NCBI RefSeq assembly: GCF_000321225.1
Contig: NW_004451648.1
Span: 97,119-161,118, forward strand
Direction of reading: 5' to 3'
Length of the DNA stretch: 64,000 nucleotides
Origin: Odobenus rosmarus divergens
Taxonomy: Eukaryota > Chordata > Mammalia > Carnivora > Odobenidae
The notes beneath the pieces are model-generated. The model worked only from the letters and a program-made list of their open reading frames with translations, had not been told where the DNA came from and made no database searches. Numbering within the stretch: the stretch's first letter is position 1; every line of letters starts with the position of its first letter. Positions 22,673-41,500 of the stretch are shown here, piece after piece. A program made the translations under genes and the position numbers.

Positions 22673-23570
22673 TAATATCCATAAATCTCTTTTCTATTTT
22701 GCTACATTAGTCACGAGGAATTTTGGGGAACAGTAAGGATAGTATGAGGGAACAGGGTATAGAATCTTGTAAAACCAGGGCTTTTAAAATCTGACCTGAG
22801 CCTGATTGTCTCATGCCCATGTGAAGAGGTGAAATAGCTTAAATGGGGCATCAGGGCAGAAACTGTCTATAGGGAGAGTGATGCATTCAAAGGAGGACAA
22901 TTACTGAAGTAGGAGGACAACCTCCTTATAAAGAACTTCATTTTAAAAATGCTCCCAAGGCATTGACCCTCGGGCTTCTTGTGGTATGAATAGGGTATCT
23001 GACCTGGGATTGCCTACTAGCTAGTTTTATGGGTGCCCTTAACCCTTATGAAACATTTCTGTAATTTCCAAGCACATTCAGGCACGCCCAGGGCCACCAG
23101 CACCCAACTGTCCCCCCTCTCCCACCTTTCCTACGCAATGTTATTTTTCAAAAAACAGTAAGAGTGCTCTGTCGGTGATCAAGGCTGATCAGTTTGTGCA
23201 TCAACCAGAGAGAGCCTTCCCTTCAGCCTGGTTGGTACCTGATGAGTCTTCCTCTGCTCTAAGTGCTAATGGAGAGACAGGATGAAAAGAACAGAAACAA
23301 ACACAATTCAGTTTCCTGACCACCAAGCACTTCCATAAAAATGCTGTTGGATTTGCGTTTATATTTTAGCAGGACTGGTTTGTGGAAAAGCAAGTTAAAA
23401 TTATTGTAAGAAAGCAAGTTGTGTGCATTCCTTGTGTTGTTGCACTGAAACTTTGGTTCTCTTGCTCAGCATATTTATTGCTGGACAGCGGCTTCAGCTA
23501 GAATAGGTAGAGTCTCTATCAAGTCATTTCACGGGGTATTTGAGAGCTTAAACAAGGAAAAGTTTAAAGC

Positions 23571-23750
23571 AGTGGTTCTCAACCAGGGATGGTTTTGCCC
23601 CTTGGGCGGACATTTAGCAGCGTCTGGATCCATTTTTGGTTGGGCTGCTGGTACCTAGCAGGAGAAGCCAGAGATGCTGCCGTACATTCTGCTGCGCACA
23701 GGACAGCTCCCAACAACAAAGAAGTGTCAGCCCAAAGTGTCATCAGTTCC
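23571..23750 (+). mobile_element. hAT-Charlie-like non-autonomous DNA transposon
   Basis: GTGGTTCTCAACCAGGGATG, 'ttttgccccttgggcggaca', CATTCTGCTGCGCACAGGAC. A widespread mammalian relic; subfamily not assigned. Confidence 0.65.
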
Positions 23751-23821
23751 AAGTACTCTTCCTAGAGTAATCTCTGATTTCTATACAGTTTTCCAGAACT
23801 GATAGTGACTCAGTGCCCTGA

Positions 23822-26313
<2,492 letters not shown>

Positions 26314-26769
26314 TAAATCTACACATTTTTCAAGTCCTCCTACCCTGTAATTCCCCTTAGTATCTCCCTAATTTTCATGTCTTTGTTACCGTTCTATTCA
26401 TATAGAAGTTAAGGCCGAACACCAACAATCCCTGTATTTAGTGAATCTCAGCATATGTATTTGGTGAGGTGCCTCAATCCATCTTAGCTGCATCTGGGTC
26501 CCAATGATGCGTAATAGCTGATGACTTACATGGCAACAGGAAGATTTAGTGATCCGGGTTTTTTTTTTTCTTTTCTTTCTATTTTTTTTTTCCTGAAACG
26601 CTTCTCCCAAGACATGGCGGGTCATTTGGCAGAATCCATTGAAAATTCTGGAGAGGAACTTTAAGGGACTTGGATTCATTCCTCTCTGCTCTATTTCCCA
26701 AAGTTCTTGCCCCAGTGGCTTTGTGACAGAAGAATGAAGTGAACAAGCAAAAGTGATGAAAATACATGA

Positions 26770-26922
<153 letters not shown>

Positions 26923-28829
26923 TGAGAACATCCTCTCCAGGGCCCTCCCTCTCCCGATGGCCCTTCTCTTGGAATACCACTGTTCTTTGGTGACTTAGGG
27001 ACCTGGCTCTTTACCCCAGGAGATAGTACCCGGGCCCAGCAAACATCCTTTCAGAGTTTTGATTCTTAAAATGACTGAGGGCTCCACATTTACCAGTGAA
27101 AAGCCACCATCACATGTGGCCAAGGGATGCTACATGCAAGCCTCATGGTGCAGGGGCTCTGGTCTGCATCCAGTTTGGACCCCTAAGTGTCTGACCCAGA
27201 AACCTCTGAGGAGCTCCCTCAATCCCCCTTCACGCACAGCAAGCATAGGAGGGGCAAAAAAAGACATTTAACATACTTTCCAAATATAAAGGAAATAAAT
27301 TAATGAGGTTCCTAGATCACAAGGAGGCCCTGGAGAGAAATTCGTTAACTTCTGAAGCCCACGGAAGAGTTCTTTCTTCACCAAAAGTTTTCCCCTGTCT
27401 CTCCAAGCCCACATCAAAACCACCTTCACCTGATGATACCTCCTCTCCCAAACAGTGATATTTAATCTTCAAGTACAAGATCCCAGGAGAACGTCACTAC
27501 AGTAGGAGGGAAGCTGGACTCATTCTGCTTTTGTTGCCCAGCGGAAATCATAAAGCCCCAGAAATGCCCCTTCCAGGGATTTGAGAGCCCTGCGGACAAC
27601 ATGGCGCCACCCTCTGCTTTCCCTGCGTGGGTGGGCAAGTGCAGAGCCTTGGGGCTGACAATTCCTGTGGTAGTCTTATGTGTTTGGTGGCTCTACCCCA
27701 GTGGCATGGCTCCCCTTTCCTAGGTCTGACGGACATTGCTCAGGCTCAGGTTTCCTGGGACTACTGCAGTTTTCACATGGTCCCTTTATGTTTGTGGGTA
27801 ACAAAGCGCCTCAGCCAGGCTCAGGCTTCTGTGTTTATCCTCTTATTCAGGGTTTGTTTTTCTTTTTTTCCAATATACTTATTTTAGTTACTGACAAGAT
27901 AACACAAATAATATTCAAGAATGTTTTGAAAAGCAAATGACCCCATAGTTCACCCCCTTGACACATTTTATTTTTCCTTTACTTATTGCCTTCCACAAAC
28001 ATACATATTTTTATATATTTCCTATGCCAGTGAACATAACCATTTTGGATCTTTCCAGTCCCTTTTTGGATAAGGGTTTGAAGTGGGGCCCCTTTGGCCC
28101 TTAGAGACCATCACACACATCCAGTGGGGCCCCAGATACTTATCAATGTCAATGCTTTCAGATGCTGTAGGTGTCTCTTCAAGGGCCGGCTTCCACGCGG
28201 TACTTTTTTTCATTTGTTTTTATCAGCTTTTCTGAATTTGCCTGGCCCAAAGCAGGCAATGTTTCTCTGCAGAGGGGCTGGGCTTGTCTTAAAGAAGCAG
28301 GACCCACCACTCACCCATTTACTCCCACTCTCCCTGTTTATCCTGGGCCATCTGAGGCTTGCGCTCTCCTTCACAGAGCCCCTTTCCTTGCTTCTCTCTG
28401 GCATTTGGGGGCTGGGGTGCTCTGGGTGACAGGGTGGAGGCACTGACACAGTTTAGCACCACAACCTACACATTTTATTTGGATGTTGTCCTCAGATCCC
28501 CAAGGAAAATGCTAGTTTTCTTGGCATTTCATAAAGGGCAGGGATTTCGGCAGTCTTAGAGAGTTTGGGGAAAATGCTTAGAGGGGCAGAGCACTTAGAT
28601 GGGTCAGAACTTAATTCCTTCTGCTAGCAGCTGGGTGAAGTGTTCTGTGGCAGCACAGAAGGTCTGGGAGGAAAGACAAAGGGCCAGCCAAGGTGGAGGA
28701 AATGTGAGGGAATGGAGAGAAGCAAGCTCCCTGCAAGAAGGGCGCAGTGTGGCCAGGTACCACCAGAGGGCAGAGCGGCTACCTTCTCTGGCCTCCTGTT
28801 TAAACCAGCCATTTTTTACTCTCTTTGCA

Positions 28830-28985
28830 CTTCAGAATCATCTGGGAAGCTTTCAAAAAGTACCGATGCTGAGTCCTACAGCTGAGATACTATGATTCAG
28901 TCATTTTGGGGTGGGGCTCCTACATCAGTTTCTGTTTGTTTTTTAAGCCCCCCAGGTGATGCTAATATTGGAAGTGTTGCAAACT
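28830..28985 (+). mobile_element. MER5A-type DNA transposon
   Basis: CAGAATCATCTGGGAAGCTT, then GATTCAGTCATTTTGGGGTG and CCCCCCAGGTGATGCTAATA. Old hAT relic. Confidence 0.7.
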
Positions 28986-29039
28986 AATATACTGATTTGG
29001 GGCTTTATTATCGTGACAGATCCAGCCCCTCATCATTGA

Positions 29040-29720
29040 TTTATTTATGACTAGAGTGTTTCATGCTTGTGCTAGGTTTTGGGGTACATAAATTGAGACA
29101 GTTTCCACTTTTAAAGAGCTCGGACACACAATGTACAATTGTTAACGGTTGGTGAGTGCTGAGGGCCAGGAGAGCACAGAGGAGGAATGCACACTGAACT
29201 GAGCCTTTGGGCAGTCGTGAGGGCTCCCTGGAGGAGGCCAACTCCTGGGTTTTACAAATGTTAAATAGATATTGGAGATACAGGAATGAATTGGATGACC
29301 TGGAGGGTACAGTATATATAAAGACCTAGAGGCAAACATTTGGGGGTCAAGTAATTCAATGTGTCTGGAGTGTAATGCAGAGAAGAGGGAGAGTTAAAAT
29401 TCAAGGTGGGAGGATGCAGGGGTTATAGGTCTTCTTGAAGATTCTTGAATTCCAGCTAAAAAATTCTGGATTCAGTTAAGGACTTGAGATCTTGGAACAA
29501 TAAGGAACATTGAAGAACTTTAAGAAAAGGAACCACGTGGCTGGATTTGCCATTTCGAGTGATCAGTCTGGCTATGGTGAGGAGGACTGATCCTTAGGGA
29601 GTGAAACTCTGAAGCAGGAAGATCAGTTAAGAGGTTATCCTCAGGTAAGAGGCGATGGTGGCCTGAACTTCGGTGAGAGAGCAAGGGGGACAGGTGGAAG
29701 TGGACAGATCAAAAAGATGT
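29040..29720 (+). repeat. Ancient diverged interspersed repeat (family uncertain)
   Basis: Phrases such as 'cacttttaaagagctcggac', 'cagtcgtgagggctccctgg' and 'gatcagtctggctatggtga' recur in many mammalian loci and match the style of L2-age repeats. Assigned by recall only. Confidence 0.35.
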
Positions 29721-30891
29721 CAAATGAGAAAAATAAAAAAGCGAACATGGAACTTAGTAATTGGGAGGCGTGAGGTCAGAAGCTAGCGGGTACATAAAAG
29801 CGAAGACGAGACAGAAAGTGTCGATGACTCTGCATTCCTGTGGAGGGGAAGCAGCAGCCAGGATAACAGGTGGGCGGTTGGGAGGGGTGGGCATGGAGTG
29901 GAGGGAGGCAAATGTTGAGGACACACTGAAGAAGCAGGTTTGAGAAGAGATAGTTTTATAACTGAACCGTAAAGTGCCAGTCAGACTTAAAATCAGAAAG
30001 AGCTTCAGAATATCACTACTTCACAAAGACCTAGGAGACAAGGGCATGTTCAGGAGAAGTTCTGGGGTCCAGGGCAGGGCTGGTCTCAGGCTGGGTGGCC
30101 TGGGAGAATGCCTGCTCCTGTTTCAGGGAGGCTGAGAAGATCCCCCCCATAGTCCTGATGTTGCCCCACCTCTTGGTTAAGGTGGGCTGAAACACCACTG
30201 TTGGAGCTTGGACAAATCCCTGGGAGGGAGGCAGCCATCTCTCAGTAGGGCCCATGTGATTCCTGGGGTAGGTCATTAGGGAGGGAGCCCCAAATCACCA
30301 TGAAACTAAGACTAAAACATAGAAGTCAAACTTCCCAGTGTCCAGTCCACATTCCTTTTTCCCAGGTTGGACTTAAAGAAATGGGGACAACCTGGACGGA
30401 GTCAGGGCCAGGCCCCCAAAGGATGAGTGAGTGTCTCTCGTGCCATCTCCAAACCCATTGTAAACTGCATCGACGGGAAGTGATTTCCCCCTCCACTGAT
30501 GTGTACGCACACAGTTCCCTTTGGTCTGAGCTCTCCTCCCCCCAAGTCACCTGATGACAACTACACATCTTACAGGACCCAGCTCCGAGGTCCCCTTGTC
30601 TGAAAGCCTTCCCCATCTCCTCCAGCCGCGGGTGGTCACCTGACATGGCCTGAGCCTCTCCCACATTACAGTTTAATTCTTGGTTTTTCTGCCTCCCTCC
30701 CCTTTCAAACCTCTCAGGGCCTCTGAGAACCACAAAGTGAATAAATGAAATGCCTACCAAGAAGGCCCACAGCCATCCACACGCACACACACCCACACTT
30801 ACTACACTTGTTATTTTTCTTTATATAAAACTGCTGTAGGGCCTCCTTGAAGCAAGCAGGGCTTATCCTCTTTGCATGTCTTTGATTCTGA

Positions 30892-32159
<1,268 letters not shown>

Positions 32160-32200
32160 ATGGTCCTACGGAGTGCTACTGTGGGAGATCGTTAGCTTAG
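32160..32200 (+). CDS. TEK: TEK exon 20: 41-bp kinase exon
   Basis: Acceptor CCCCTGCAG, donor TTAG|GTGAGT; phase 2 to 1. It completes the valine and encodes WSYGVLLWEIVSL (alpha-F to alpha-G of the kinase C-lobe). It is too short to be found by open-frame search, but the split codons on both sides close exactly. Confidence 0.96.
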
Positions 32201-33208
<1,008 letters not shown>

Positions 33209-33934
33209 TAAGTCAGGCCACACCCTCGGGCCGTTTCATCTCGACCTTCCCCTCGTGTTCCTGGGACAGACAGACTCTAGTGAAGGAGTTATCTCATTCA
33301 CACACACATCGCCCTCCCAAATAGCCAAAATAAAGGAAGGTGGGGGGGGCTCCTTAAACTAAGACCATTTTGCAGTGGGCAGGGAGTTAAGAGCTTTATC
33401 CGCATAGAAATCCAGCAGGAGTTGAAGGTGATGAGATCGGGAAGGTGGACATGAGGAAAGGCAACAAATGGAGGAAACATCTGAAATTCATGAATAAATG
33501 TATGAAACCTTGAGGCTCACTTTGGGGATAGAGATTTCAGAGCTGTGACATGAGGAAGATGGATCTTTTTTAAAACACAGAATCTTGAATCTTCAAGGAT
33601 AATTTTCCAGCACTAAGGATTATTCCCCAGGGAAGGATGATCAGCTTTCGTGAAACCACTGTTCCCAGAACTACCTACAGTCGCTGCTGCCTGACGGGCA
33701 TGATATGAAAGAGCAAGGCTCTAGGTTCAGCCAAAGATTTATTGTCCACACGGAGCCACTTCTAAGAAAGCATGGTATTAATTAGGTCACGGGTACAAGA
33801 GGCAGGAACCTAGACCCTGCTACGTTGGTAGCCTTTGGGGCACATAAGTTTCCCAATGTGAAATTTAGAGCCCTACCCCAGGACCCTGCTTCTATAGGTC
33901 TAGGGTGGGTCCCAGGAATATGCATTTTATTTCA

Positions 33935-34117
33935 TTTTTTTAAAGATTTTATTTATTTGAGAGAGAATGAGATAGAGCATGAGAGGGGGGTGGGTCAGAG
34001 GGAGAAGCAGACTCCCTACTGAGCAGGGAGCCCGATGTGGGACTTGATCCCGGGACTCTAGGATCATGACCTGAGCCGAAGGCAGTCGCCTAACCAACTG
34101 AGCCACCCAGGTGCCCT
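33935..34117 (-). mobile_element. Can-SINE, first of a tandem pair
   Basis: TTAAAGATTTTATTTATTTG, body with GAGCCCGATGTGGGACTTGA, reversed head CTGAGCCACCCAGGTGCCCT. The next SINE starts at the following base. The outer direct repeat AG(G/A)AATATGCATTTTA at 33,914 and 34,290 encloses both copies. Confidence 0.95.
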
Positions 34118-34288
34118 AAAAAGATTTTATTTATTTGACAGAGAGAGAGAGTATAAGCACCAGGAGTGGCAGGCAGAGGGAGAAGCAGGCTCCCTGCTGA
34201 GCTTCCTGTGGAGCTCCATCCCAGGACCCTGAGATCATTACCTGAGCCAAAGGCAGTCGCTTAACCAACTGAGCCACCCAGGTGCCCC
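34118..34288 (-). mobile_element. Can-SINE, second of a tandem pair
   Basis: AAAAGATTTTATTTATTTGA, body with GAGCTCCATCCCAGGACCC, reversed head GAGCCACCCAGGTGCCCC. It shares one outer target duplication with the copy before it. Confidence 0.95.
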
Positions 34289-34712
34289 AAGAATATGCAT
34301 TTTAATGCAAGTGGTTCTGACCACATTTGGGGGAGTACTGCCTTAGACCAGTGCTTCCCCCACTATGTGTCTGGGATATGCAAGATGCAAATAGATGATA
34401 CAAGGTGGAAGGAGCTCTGTGGTGACTTAGAGGGGACAAGTTCCAGGTTAAGTCAGGTCACACGGGTTTTTTGTACTCTGCTAATCCCTAAGAAGGAGAG
34501 GAAATAGGTGGATCTTGCAAATTTATTAGAGCATGGAACCCTTTAAAAAAAAAAAACAAATTACTAACATTTTGAGAGATGGAGTATTCCAAGGGAGATG
34601 CTGCCCTAGACACATGAGTCAGCTCTTTCCAGATCATCAGAAGAGCTGAAACCAAGATCCCGCAGGAACGGTACTGAGGGTACAGACTAGTTTTACTGAC
34701 AGAAGAAAGGGG

Positions 34713-34735
34713 GATGTGTGTGTGTGTGTGTGTGG
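34713..34735. repeat. (TG)n microsatellite
   Basis: About nine TG units before a G-run. Confidence 0.9.
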
Positions 34736-34780
34736 GGGGAGGCCAGAGAGAAACTCGGTGCTCTACTTTTGTGCTGTTAA

Positions 34781-35810
<1,030 letters not shown>

Positions 35811-35885
35811 ACCTATGTGAATACTACACTTTATGAGAAGTTTGCCTACGCCGGGATCGACTGCTCTGCTGAAGAAGCAGCCTAG
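35811..35885 (+). CDS. TEK: TEK exon 23, coding part: C-terminal tail and stop
   Basis: Acceptor GCTCTCGTAG; 75 bp including the TAG stop at 35,883-35,885. It encodes TYVNTTLYEKFAYAG and IDCSAEEAA. The three docking tyrosines are kept (human Y1102, Y1108 and Y1113 for GRB2/DOK2/PI3K-type partners). Alanine replaces the usual threonine just before the last of them. Confidence 0.98.
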   Translation, partial: TYVNTTLYEKFAYAGIDCSAEEAA

Positions 35886-36320
35886 AACAACCCACATCCA
35901 TCTGTACGTAATGTTGCCCCTTCCCTGGCATGTCAGACCCTTGATGCCAAGAAAGCCAGCAAGACTCTGCCAAGAGAGGTGACACAGAATATAAAAATGT
36001 ATATATACTGCTGTATGTCTGGGACGTGACCACAGAAACCCCTGTGTGTGAATCTATAGGACACTTTGACTCTACTAGGACTGTATATACTGTTGTGAGT
36101 AAGAATGTGCTGAACTCAGAATGCCTGTTTATGGTTTCATATGCAATAATATATTTTTCTAAAAATATGGACTTTACAGGAAGGTGTGCGAGTATAATTA
36201 CTATGATGCCTAACTCATTATCACCCTGGATATTTTTGATATTTACCTTCACAGTGAATGCTATAAAATGTTTTGCTGTATAGAACGAAGATGTTGTTAA
36301 TAAACCTCACACCCACCCTG
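35886..36320 (+). other. TEK: TEK 3' untranslated region
   Basis: AT-rich sequence after the stop, ending shortly after AATAAA at 36,299-36,304. Longer forms cannot be excluded. Confidence 0.7.
36299..36304 (+). terminator. TEK: TEK polyadenylation signal AATAAA
   Basis: First canonical AATAAA after the stop, 414 bases downstream. Confidence 0.75.
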
Positions 36321-38452
36321 AGAGCACCGGTGAGGAAAGTGGGGGGAACTACGTTAGATTATCAGGACATAGGTGAACATCTGAAAGGGATTCTTCTATC
36401 CATCTCTAAACTTTCTCCCCAACCTGTAGAAGCCATTTCAATTTCACTTGGTCATTGGATACCTCCGTCATGTGTTTCCAGAGCCCATGAGTCAATCCAT
36501 CTAGAAGGGGACTTAACTCTCTTTCCATAGAAGTCTAAGCATCTTTAGAGAAGTACAAGCTTGATAAATTAATGGGATTTAGTTTTAGTTTCTCTGGTGA
36601 CATTGATTTGTGTATTTTAAGAAATCGAGTAGGAACCCTGGGATTCTATTTGGGAGACATGTGACATTTGTACCAATAGGACATCCCTTCACATACTACA
36701 CATTGTAAAGTTTCCATGCTGATCAGTTGTGAGTTTACAGTTTATACCATAGGCACACGTTGCCCTGAGATCGTACAGTAAGTGAATAAATGTCTTGCCT
36801 GTTTTTCGTCTGGGAATGTTTCTCCTAGGTCTTGCCAGATGTCTTTCTTTCAAGTTACCGTCCTCCAGCTCCGTTGGTAAGATGCCCGTAGCACAGTGGG
36901 TGTGGTACTCCACCAGACATGCTAGTTCCAGCTCGCAGGACTGGAAACATCGAGAAGTGTTCTGTCTAGTCCACTTTCTGTGCCTCCAGTAGTGTTCCAG
37001 TGTCAACTGAGGGCTTAGAACTGGAATCTCTCTTAAATGGGACAGTGTGAAATCAATCAGTCAACATACAGCATAAAGTTCCCTATTCCTGCCCCTTAAT
37101 CCACCTCACGTATTCAGAAGTGATGGCAGGGCCCTTTGTTCACAACAGCATATTCAGGTAGACAGCACAAGCAAGACTGCTAGCATATCCTGAATCAGCA
37201 GCTGGAAACCCAATGAAGAGCCCTTGAACACAGGCCCAGATACCTGTAATAGCTCCCTTGGCTTTTTACCCACATGCTGTAGACATACTCCTGACCGTGC
37301 TTAGTTTCAAAGTACATGGAACTGAACAAAGATGACCTGAAAATGCCGAGAATCCCTTCAAATTTTGCATATGACCTTGGAACAGACGTTGGTTTTTTTC
37401 CCTATAACAGTCTGACCTTCTTAATTATATATTACTTAAATTCATAATGATCTAAATTTGAATTATTTTACTTCACCTCAAGTACATGACAAGAGACCTG
37501 GCTGAGAAGTACGTGGGACAGCAAGAAAAAGATGTTCAGGGATCATTAAGTTACTTGTAAGTGACAAGACGAAGGCAGACAAACTGATGTACGTTTGAGG
37601 GCATAGCTGCACAAGCAACTGTCAGAAGGTGACTGGTGTACTTCCGGCCCAGAGGCCCTCCTATTGATTACACTGACTCACCTGTTCTACTGGCAGTAAA
37701 ACCTCTAATTTTGTAGCATGTCAGCAACATTAATATTGAAGAGTCATACTTAAGGGTAATCAAACAGAATAAAGTCATGTAGTTTCCACATTTTGAGAAA
37801 GCAAGAAAGATGGCACTAACTCCTCAAAAGAATGAGACAATTCAGGTATTGGGAATGCAGGTTAGGGCATTTAGAAGATCCAGAGGATACTGCCTTAAAA
37901 AAAAAAGTTGTTATGAATTAAAATCCAATCACAGTACACCAGTTAGAATAAAAACACATTACACAATAGCCAAATGACCAGAGTGCGCTGAAAAGTTTAC
38001 ATTTACTTTGTGAGGAAAATCTATTCTATTTATATATGAGACCTAAAAAAAATTCTGTTAGGTCAAGATGGTTTTCGGTAGTTGGAGAGAAAAAGAAATG
38101 TACGTAACTGGAGACATGATCCTGATGGAGGACACGGGCCCACTGCTTCAACTGTAAACCGCGATCCATTGTCACAAGCGATCCATGAGGAAGAGTCGAA
38201 AATTCAAACCAACTTAATCCTCCCAACTAACCACCCCCTACCCCACGCACAACTTCTGAAATAAACTGTGGAAACTCAACCTTGAACATGTAATAAATCA
38301 ACCTCAGCAGCACTTTTCTTTCTCGTCTTTGAAGAAAAAGGTCAAGAAACTTCCTACCATCATAGACCCAACTCTACTATCAGCAGGAGAGACGTCACTG
38401 AAACAACACTGCAGGGATTTCAGATCTGCTCAAAGTGATTACTTCTTCCCTT
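36321..38452. other. Gap between two convergent genes
   Basis: 2.1 kb between the TEK polyadenylation signal and the stop of the minus-strand gene. It must hold the 3' UTR of the latter, but I found no AATAAA on the minus strand. No repeat recognised. Confidence 0.5.
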
Positions 38453-38520
38453 TCAGTCTTCTTTTACCTTCCAGAGAACCAGTTCCATGCAGGCGGCAGC
38501 ACTTTCACTTGAACTGTGAC
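38453..38520 (-). CDS. REXO1-like terminal exon: exonuclease motif III and stop
   Basis: 68 bp; acceptor CGTTTGGAG|GTCACAG; stop TGA at 38,455-38,453. It encodes [20 protein letters not shown] and D after the split glycine. REXO1 has HSSSEDAxACM and a longer basic tail. Here the motif III histidine is kept, the aspartate is serine and the tail is shorter. The polypyrimidine tract ends at CTGTACCG, six bases before the AG used here, suggesting an older acceptor was lost. Confidence 0.85.
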
Positions 38521-41500
38521 CTCCAAACGGTACAGAATATAAAACAACGTGTTAGACCTACAATGACTTCATCCGTGATACTGCCCATGGCGGTTCACAA
38601 AACGAAGCCTTGAGTTCATGCGTCTAAAAAATTAACACTGGGCACTTACCAAAATATGATTCTGATTGCTTTGTAGAGATTATACATAAGTCTAGATTAG
38701 CAAACATCTCCCTTTTCCTATGTAGCCTGTCCTCACATTGTCACCTTCTCCATATACCTCTTTTGCACAGAACAACAAAGTGGCAGGTATTAGTAAAAGA
38801 TCTGGCAAAAAGCCAAAGAGAGTGCTAGAAAAAGTACAGGTCTCTACACCAAGAATGGCCTTAGATGATACAAGTGCATGAAATTTACCCAAAATATAAA
38901 GCCTACAGTTCTGGTGAGAATAATAAATGATGTCTGAGATTAAATGAGAAAAATCACATGATCAGCATGTCTAAAATGGTATGGTATTTTTCATTTGTCT
39001 TATTCTGGAAAAAATGGGGTATTAGATGTTTGTATAAGCTGTTTTTTGTGAAGTGAAATATTTTCCTAAGGTTCAAGATGGTTTTCAACAGAACACATTA
39101 CATTTTATAATAGAATTTTGTAGGAATTTTTTTGAGATGTATTTTTAGCAAAACAGATGAAGACCCATCGAGACAGCAGCAGTGTCTAACAGACAAAGAG
39201 TGAAAGAATAAAGACCATACGGTACAGTTGGTATTTTGATCAGAGGGCCTTCCCATATCTTAGGTATCCTTAGAAACACAGCACTGTAACATAAATTTTA
39301 ACATACACAGAACTAATTTTCTTAGACTTCTATGTTGTGCAAAAGAGGAGCCCACACGGGCACGCATGAACGTAGAGAGTAACTCACCTCCATTCCAAGG
39401 CGGACACTGCTCAACTGTGCATAGGGCAATGCCACTAATGGGGTGGCTGGTAGCTATTCTTGCTGTACCTGATAAACTTGTTTAATTTGGGTGTGTTTCA
39501 TCAGAAAAAACAGATGTTCTAAGAGCAAGATACACACAGAACCAGTATAAATCAAGTGCACATATGATGAATCTATGGAATTTGAACTATTCTTTTTCTA
39601 ACACAACACACACAATTTACTCTGGGTGAGATGACCCAAACCCAGTGAATTCTGGAATCTCATTTGATGAAAAGCTCGTATGAAAAGGGGTACCCAGCTA
39701 AATTTAGACTGGAATTAGTTCTCCACACCCACAGAAGTTTTATACATGAACTCAAAGGCCAGGCAATTTGCCAAACAAACATCTGGCCACCATTCTCTGT
39801 AATGGTTATTCTGATGCCCATGGAAGATCCAGGATGACACCAGGCAGAGGGCATTTCAGTGCTTTTTACATAACAAGATGCTTTAGGGTTCTCCACCCTA
39901 GGAGAGAATCCATACAGAAAAACCTACCTTAAGCACTTCAGGGAGCAGACCTTTTACCATGAATCCCATGGTTTGTTTACTCAAGTCAGACTTAGGATCC
40001 TGATATTAATCAGGAGCAAACAGGCTCTTACCATTGTCCTGAATGATCCTCTGCAGGTGGTCAGCCACTAGACTCTTGAGGGATCTTTTGTGAGGCAAGC
40101 CTAGCCAATGAGGAAACAGAACTGTCGTGTCCACAACTGAAGTATGAATTAGCTGTCAAATGAAAGAGAAAATCCTCTCAGAAGCTCTCCCCAAAGAATA
40201 ACAACACCGATCACAGCAACAATCATTGTAGAGGGAGAACTATACTCCATGGGCAAGGAATGTGAGGCAGCTAAGACGTTATCAGTCACTAAGCCCTCCA
40301 CATGGATTAATCATTACAACTTGCAGACTAACCTAATGAGGTAGATATTTTATTGTCCCTTTTTTGATATTGGCCCTTTTTGCAGCCAAGGGAACTGCAG
40401 CTCTGAGAGATGAAGAACGGAGTTAGGAGAGTAGCTGGAAATCAAATCTAAGCAGTCTGACTTGTGAATCCACTTTCCTCCTGAGAGCACCACCAGGGGG
40501 CAGCATGTGCAGACAGGTTCCAACCAAGACTCAGGGTAGATGCAGAGCCACACTCCCACCTTGGGACTCCGCTGAGCGGGGTACACCTCAACTTAGCACA
40601 TGTCCTACCACATATGAGTGGTTTACTTGTGTGTATCTGGGGAGGGGGCATGGACAAGGACCCTGTCGCATCTATGTCCAAATTTCCTGTGCTTATACAT
40701 GAAAGATGATGCATAAACTTTCACTGAAGTTTCATACAGCAGAAATTACGAGAGATAAAAAGAAGAGCAGTCAAATAACTGAGAGCCTAGAAAGTTAGGT
40801 ACCAGTTTGCATTCTTGAGGAGGGGAGCTGTATTTTGAAAGGAGCATGGAAGAAGATTAGCTTCAAGAGTAATTTAAAGACTCATTGAAAAATGAGGAGT
40901 TGGAAAGTTAACATTTAGCCCCCAGTATGCCATGTTTAGAAGCACTTTAAATTCTCCTTTAATGTGTCAACTACCAACCAGACACCAGCTCCTGGCTGCG
41001 GGGTACTGAGTAAATCAAAGAAGACACTGGTAGAAATAGAGAAAAATAGGAAAATCCAGGAGTTGTCTGGACAGAAGAAACAGACTGATTACAGTGAAGA
41101 ATCGTGATGGTTTAGGATTTTCTGGTCTAGGAGACAAGTGGAATAGAATGGTTCCTGAAAAAGGAGAGACAGAGTCATGGCGAGAAGTTCAGTTTGAGAT
41201 GTGAGGTCTCTGAGGCGACAGAAGGACATCCCTGGAAGAACTTTCTCAAAGAAAACTTAGGTCTGTCCCCACCTCTCTTTTCGCAAAGTTTGGTAGGTCT
41301 GGGTAGAAGCACATGCCAGGCTTATCTGTCACAGGCAAACACAACACTGCTATTGGAAACAAATCTATACTTTGAATACCAGGTGCTTTACAGAAAACAA
41401 GGCTGACATTCACCTATGAAATTTAAATGGCTTTATTTGTATTCTTGTACTAAAGAAGAACTAGCCCTTCTCTGCATGAAGGTAAGTCCTTGGGGTGGCT

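Noticed and set aside
39385..39445. Minus-strand stretch ending in GAATGGAG|GTGAGT
   Set aside because: Strong donor-like site but no matching acceptor or REXO1-like peptide.
39920..39968. Possible minus-strand exon with ATGG start and AAG|GTAGGT donor ([14 protein letters not shown])
   Set aside because: No homology recognised, and it sits inside the REXO1-like last intron; most likely chance.
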